64,000 bases of DNA from Pseudomonas libanensis (GTDB lineage Bacteria; Pseudomonadota; Gammaproteobacteria; Pseudomonadales; Pseudomonadaceae), in contig NZ_JYLH01000011.1 in assembly GCF_001439685.1 (NCBI RefSeq), positions 1 through 64,000 of the forward strand, given 5' to 3'. The notes under the pieces are model-generated. The model saw only the letters and a list, made by a program, of their open reading frames with translations, did not search any database and was not told where the DNA came from. The position numbers and the translations under genes are program-made. Below are positions 60,602 through 64,000 of the stretch, piece by piece (the stretch's first letter is position 1; each line of letters begins with the position of its first letter).

Positions 60602-61195
60602 TTAAAGGTTGAAGTTCCCTTCCGACACCAGCTCACTCAGCGGCTTGCGCGAGCTGGGCACTTCGCGGCCCTGCAGGTATTCCGGCAAGCTCGCTTTGTC
60701 GCCTAGCTTGCCTACCGCCACAGCCGCATGCAGCGCATAACCGTCTGGAATCTTTAGCTCCCTGCGCGTCAGCTCCTGATCGAAGCCGGCCATGCCATGG
60801 GTGTGCCAGCCGCTGAGGCTGGCCTGTAATGCCAAGTGGCCCCACGCCGAGCCGGTATCGAAGGTATGCCACAGCGCCGGGGTTTCTTCGGTCGCGCCGG
60901 GGGCGATAAAGTCGGTTTTCGAAGCGATAATCACCAGGGCCGACGCGTGCTGCGCCCAACCCCGGTTGAATTCATTGAGCAAACCCAGGAAGCGCTCCCA
61001 GTCTGGCGTGTCGCGGCGTGCGTACAGGAAACGCCACGGCTGTGAGTTGTAGGCCGAGGGCGCCCAGCGCGCGGCTTCGAAGAAACTCAGCAAAGTCTCT
61101 TGCGAAATGCTTTCGCCGGTAAAGGCGCGGGGCGACCAGCGGTCAGTGAATTGGGTATGGATCGGATAATCGGCAACACGTGGGTGGGTGCTCAT
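60602..61195 (-). CDS. nitroreductase-family oxidoreductase
   Basis: A 197-residue FMN-dependent enzyme: FTDRWSPRAFTGESISQET, RWAPSAYNSQPWRFLYARRD (FMN-binding), WGHLALQASLSGWHTHGMAG and PEYLQGREVPSSRKPLSELV. It belongs to the small nitroreductase group that reduces nitro compounds, quinones or unsaturated aldehydes. It is convergent with the effector-like gene. The opposite orientation and position before ycgN are normal for this neighbourhood in Pseudomonas. Confidence 0.9.
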   Translation of the reverse strand: MSTHPRVADYPIHTQFTDRWSPRAFTGESISQETLLSFFEAARWAPSAYNSQPWRFLYARRDTPDWERFLGLLNEFNRGWAQHASALVIIASKTDFIAPGATEETPALWHTFDTGSAWGHLALQASLSGWHTHGMAGFDQELTRRELKIPDGYALHAAVAVGKLGDKASLPEYLQGREVPSSRKPLSELVSEGNFNL

Positions 61196-61347
61196 GAGCA
61201 GATCCTGATGAAAAACCGGGGCTCAAAACTACTGCGCAGGCCCAAGCCTGACAAGTCTTGTCATACCGGCAGTCGTAAGCGCTTGGCCGTACGTGCCTTG
61301 GGCACTAGACTGGCGGCCTTTCAACATACCGATACTGATGTAGAGCC

Positions 61348-61797
61348 ATGGCCGCCAAAGTCGAACCTTTCTGGATACGTAAAACCCTTGAACAGCTCGA
61401 CCAGCAGGAGTGGGAGTCGTTGTGCGATGGCTGTGGCCTGTGCTGCCTGCAAAAGCTTGAAGATGAAGACGACAACAGCGTCTATTACACGCGTATCGCC
61501 TGCAAACTGCTCGACCTGAAGAGCTGCCAGTGCACCGATTACCCCAACCGCCGCGCATCGGTGCCGGACTGTATCCAGCTCACCCCGGGCCAGGCCGACC
61601 AATTCAAATGGTTGCCACCAACCTGCGGCTACCGCCTGGTCAGCGAACGCAAGGATCTGCCGCTCTGGCACCATCTGGTCTGCGGCGACCGTGACGCGGT
61701 GCACCACGAACGCATTTCCCAGTCCGGGCGCATGCTCAGCGAAGGCAGCGTGCCCGAGGACGACTGGGAGGACTACCTGATCTTCCGCGCAGGCTGA
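61348..61797 (+). CDS. ycgN: YcgN-family cysteine-cluster protein
   Basis: A 149-residue protein of the YkgJ/YcgN zinc- or iron-cluster family, with Cys residues in LCDGCGLCCLQKL, RIACKLLDLKSCQCTDY, PDCIQL and the later CGYRL. The pattern suggests metal binding. The function is unknown, but it is conserved beside rnd and ycgL. It is followed after 14 bases by the periplasmic protein gene. Confidence 0.94.
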   Translation: MAAKVEPFWIRKTLEQLDQQEWESLCDGCGLCCLQKLEDEDDNSVYYTRIACKLLDLKSCQCTDYPNRRASVPDCIQLTPGQADQFKWLPPTCGYRLVSERKDLPLWHHLVCGDRDAVHHERISQSGRMLSEGSVPEDDWEDYLIFRAG

Positions 61798-61811
61798 ACA
61801 AAGGAGTGTGT

Positions 61812-63032
61812 ATGAGGGTGGCAGCCAAGTTAGCCGCGGGCCTGGTATTACTGGCGCTGAGCGGGCCGGGCTGGGGCGCGAAGAAAGTCGACCTGGACTA
61901 TCACGTCAAGCTGCTGCCCCAGAGCGATCAGGCGCAGGTGCGCCTCAGCCTGTCCCAAGGCTCGGCGGTACGTAGCCTGGACTTCGACCTGGGCCGCGAG
62001 GGTGACTACAGCGACTTCAAGGCCGACGGCCAGTGGCAGGTCACGGGAAGCCGTGGCCTGTGGCAACCCAGCGCCGACAAGGCCAGCCTGACCTACAAAG
62101 TGCGCCTGAGCCATACGCGCAAGCCGGGCATCTATGACACACGGGTCACGCCGAGTTGGGCGTTACTGCGCGGTGAAGACCTGGTGCCGGCTGCGCGTCT
62201 CGACCAGCAAGATGGCATCGAATTGGTGTCGCGCCTGATGTTCGAACTTCCGAACGGTTGGAAGAGCGTCGAAACCGCCTGGCCGCGCATTGGCAAGCAT
62301 AAATTCCGCATCGATAACGTGTCCCGCCTGTTCGACCGGCCCACCGGCTGGATGCTCGCCGGTAACCTCGGCAGCCGCCGCCTGCGCCTGGGCGAAACCG
62401 AAATCACCGTGGCCTCGCCCAAGGGGCAAGGCATGCGCCGTATGGACGTACTGACCTTGCTGACGTTCGTCTGGCCCCAGGTGGAGGCCGCATTCCCGCG
62501 CCATCCCGGCAAACTGTTGATCGTCGGTGCCAGTGACCCGATGCGGCGGGGCGCTTATTCATTGCGCGATTCGATCTACCTCAACAGCCGCACGCCGCTG
62601 GTTGGCGAAAATGGCAGCAGCCCGTTGCTGCGCGAAGTGGTGCAGGCCATCGGGCGTTTCAACGACCACGACAGCAGTGACTGGATCAGCGAGGGTTTGG
62701 GCGAGTACTACGCGATTGAACTGATGCGGCGTGCCGGCGGCATCACTGATGAACGCTATGCGGCGATCCAGGCGCGGCTGACCAAGGAAGGCAAAGACGT
62801 CACCACGCTCAAAGGCGAGCACGTCAACGGCGCGACGCTGGCGCGTTCGGTGGTGGTATTGCAGGAACTGGACCGTGAGATCCGCGTGAAGACCCACAAC
62901 AAGCGGTCCCTGGACGACCTGGCGCAGGCGGTGATGCGGGTAAACAGTATCAACACCAAAGAGTTCGTGCAGTTGGCCGAAAGTGTGATCGGTGAGTCGT
63001 CGGTGGTTCTGGACAGCAAACTGCTGCGCTGA
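61812..63032 (+). CDS. periplasmic peptidase-like protein with degenerate zinc site
   Basis: A 406-residue exported protein (signal MRVAAKLAAGLVLLALSGPGWG). The middle and C-terminal part resembles M1/M61 gluzincin peptidases: the helix that should carry HExxH reads R274-E-V-V-Q278 (LLREVVQAIGRF), while the downstream WISEGLGEYYA glutamate motif (E294, E298) is kept. Both zinc histidines are therefore gone. A binding or chaperone role is more likely than proteolysis. The RBS AAGGAG and the ATG at 61812 define the start. Likely co-transcribed with ycgN. Confidence 0.8.
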   Translation: MRVAAKLAAGLVLLALSGPGWGAKKVDLDYHVKLLPQSDQAQVRLSLSQGSAVRSLDFDLGREGDYSDFKADGQWQVTGSRGLWQPSADKASLTYKVRLSHTRKPGIYDTRVTPSWALLRGEDLVPAARLDQQDGIELVSRLMFELPNGWKSVETAWPRIGKHKFRIDNVSRLFDRPTGWMLAGNLGSRRLRLGETEITVASPKGQGMRRMDVLTLLTFVWPQVEAAFPRHPGKLLIVGASDPMRRGAYSLRDSIYLNSRTPLVGENGSSPLLREVVQAIGRFNDHDSSDWISEGLGEYYAIELMRRAGGITDERYAAIQARLTKEGKDVTTLKGEHVNGATLARSVVVLQELDREIRVKTHNKRSLDDLAQAVMRVNSINTKEFVQLAESVIGESSVVLDSKLLR

Positions 63033-63053
63033 TCCCAAGCCATGCGCAGTTCA

Positions 63054-63088
63054 AAATGTGGGAGGGGGCAAGCCCCCCTCCCACATTT
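63054..63088. repeat. single compact REP palindrome
   Basis: Perfect 15-bp arms AAATGTGGGAGGGGG (63054-63068) and complement (63074-63088) around CAAGC: a collapsed version of the REP pairs elsewhere in the window, placed between two convergent genes where it may also act as a terminator. Confidence 0.88.
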
Positions 63089-63115
63089 GGATCTCCAGCA
63101 TGTCCAATACTCAGG

Positions 63116-63466
63116 TCAGGCTTTGGGTTTTACTGCCTTCTCTGCCTCCACTTCGGCCTTGGTCTTCAGGTTCTTCAACTCTTCCCCAGCCCGCTCGATC
63201 CTGGTTCGCACGCTGTTCATTTCTTGACGGCCATGTTCCAGCCTGTCCTTGAGCGAACAATGGCCGGTGAAACCACGAGCCAGGGCCACGCCGCCAATCG
63301 CCACCTGGATCAAGCCGAAAATCCCGCCGCGGCGCAGGCCTTTACCCACCATCATCACTCCGCCGGCCACTGAGCCGATGCGCTCCCAGCCATGCACATT
63401 CTGGGCGGGCCGAGCCCTCAAAGGCGTGGCGTCGATGATAGGTTGCAAGATTTTGCTGTCGCTCAT
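63116..63466 (-). CDS. small membrane protein with YgaP-type (DUF2892) module
   Basis: A 116-residue protein with two short hydrophobic segments (GSVAGGVMMVGKGLRRGGIF and LIQVAIGGVALARGFTG) followed by a charged coiled-coil tail (QEMNSVRTRIERAGEELKNL, rich in Lys, Glu and Ala). The membrane part matches the N-terminal module of the SRPBCC protein at 9218-10051. RBS GGAGAC before the ATG. Possibly a partner or stand-alone version of that module. Confidence 0.75.
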   Translation of the reverse strand: MSDSKILQPIIDATPLRARPAQNVHGWERIGSVAGGVMMVGKGLRRGGIFGLIQVAIGGVALARGFTGHCSLKDRLEHGRQEMNSVRTRIERAGEELKNLKTKAEVEAEKAVKPKA

Positions 63467-63533
63467 GATCTGTCTCCAACAAGGGCAAGTGTTACCAGCT
63501 GACTGCGCGCGGCTGCCGGATGTTCCCGGAAAA

Positions 63534-64000
63534 TCAGTACTTGGGGCCCGAGCGGGTGTTGTTGCCCTTGGCCAGGCGGTCGTAGAGCACCACGTTGACC
63601 GTGGCCGCCAGGTTCATGCAGCCGGTGGTGGGGATGTAGATCACGTCTTCGCACCAGTCGCGGATCTCCTTGTCCAGGGAGCCGTCTTCGGGGCCGAAGA
63701 TATACAGCGCACGGTCGGGGTGGGTGTATTCGGGCAGCGGGCGGGCGCCTTCCACCAGTTCCACGGCGACCGGGATGCAGCCCAGGGGCAGGATCTTTTT
63801 CAGGTCGTCGATGCCGATCAGCGGAATGTCGTGGTGGACCTTCTTGGTGTCGGTGATGAAATCCCGGGCACGCTCGTAACGCACGCCGGTGTAGAACACC
63901 GAGGCCACGCCGTAGCAGCCGGCGGCACGCATTACCGAACCGACGTTTTCGGGGGATTTGGGGTTATACAGACCGATGCAGCTGTAGCGTTTATTGCCCA
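63534..64000 (-). CDS. SpoU/TrmH-family RNA methyltransferase, 5' end beyond the window
   Basis: The visible 155 codons encode a SPOUT methyltransferase: IGLYNPKSPENVGSVMRAAG (motif 1) near the window edge, IFGPEDGSLDKE (motif 2) and IYIPTTGCMNLAATVNVVLY (motif 3, knot region). The reading frame is open at the right end, so the N-terminus is missing only because the window stops. It methylates ribose 2'-OH of tRNA or rRNA; which position cannot be told. Confidence 0.93.
   Translation of the reverse strand, partial: GNKRYSCIGLYNPKSPENVGSVMRAAGCYGVASVFYTGVRYERARDFITDTKKVHHDIPLIGIDDLKKILPLGCIPVAVELVEGARPLPEYTHPDRALYIFGPEDGSLDKEIRDWCEDVIYIPTTGCMNLAATVNVVLYDRLAKGNNTRSGPKY

Noticed and set aside
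1..64000. search for CRISPR arrays, tRNA/rRNA genes, integrases, transposases and prophage genes
   Set aside because: No regularly spaced direct repeats, no cloverleaf or rRNA-like sequence and no recombinase reading frames were seen; the palindromic repeats present are REP-type.

Overview
The window looks like chromosomal DNA of a Pseudomonas of the fluorescens group. The pointers are the high G+C coding sequence, the REP-type palindromes built on a GTGGGAGGGGGC core, the small Pseudomonas-type families (a DUF6124-like protein with a structured leader, KGG-repeat proteins, DUF2934), and the housekeeping run rnd, ycgL, 2-hydroxyacid dehydrogenase, nitroreductase, ycgN. I saw no rRNA, tRNA, CRISPR array, complete insertion sequence or prophage.

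Layout. 0-6 kb: a truncated hybrid histidine-kinase remnant abuts the 3' end of a cyoABCDE operon (minus strand, bo3-type quinol oxidase). 6-13 kb: a stress-flavoured accessory patch with an APC permease, a formaldehyde-dehydrogenase-like Zn-ADH, an SRPBCC membrane protein, several very small proteins, a ClpP-like protease, two KGG proteins and a possible sRNA. 13-17.5 kb: a 1381-residue CheB-CheR-PAS-kinase-receiver hybrid. 17.7-26.3 kb: a DUF6124-like gene with leader, an MFS exporter, a HigBA-type and a ParDE-type toxin-antitoxin pair, and between them a LysR/MHS-transporter/amidohydrolase/deacetylase catabolic block. 26.5-29.5 kb: a LysR regulator, a binding protein and a citrate/tricarballylate-type symporter. 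30.3-36.6 kb: a GntR-SDR-BKACE-SMP30-MFS-MFS cluster that looks like a complete pathway for an unknown beta-hydroxy or beta-keto acid. 36.7-44.3 kb: five LysR genes or remnants, a CynX-type transporter, a decayed aruI/LysR pair, an NmrA-like epimerase and an unusual metallo-beta-lactamase-fold protein. 44.3-46.5 kb: pobA with its AraC regulator. 46.6-54.6 kb: a DHA2 efflux pump, a Cache protein, the cynR-cynT-cynS cyanate locus, a PheC-like dehydratase, a glutamine-synthetase-family ligase and a methyltransferase. 54.7-64 kb: the conserved rnd-to-ycgN neighbourhood, into which a 1080-residue effector-like protein has been placed, and finally an RNA methyltransferase cut by the window edge.

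The most interesting item is the 1080-residue protein at 57317-60559. It has no signal peptide, a long alpha-rich toxin-like body, a small hydrophobic region, and a C-terminal module carrying every landmark of a compact protein kinase (glycine loop, Lys, Glu, HxD...N catalytic loop, DxD metal motif). The DNA for that module is clearly AT-richer than its surroundings, as expected of a swapped toxin tip. Other items worth attention are the structured leader before the DUF6124-like gene, the BKACE cluster, a peptidase-like protein that has lost both zinc histidines, and two deletion scars with chimeric or decayed genes (HK/cyoE and aruI/LysR).
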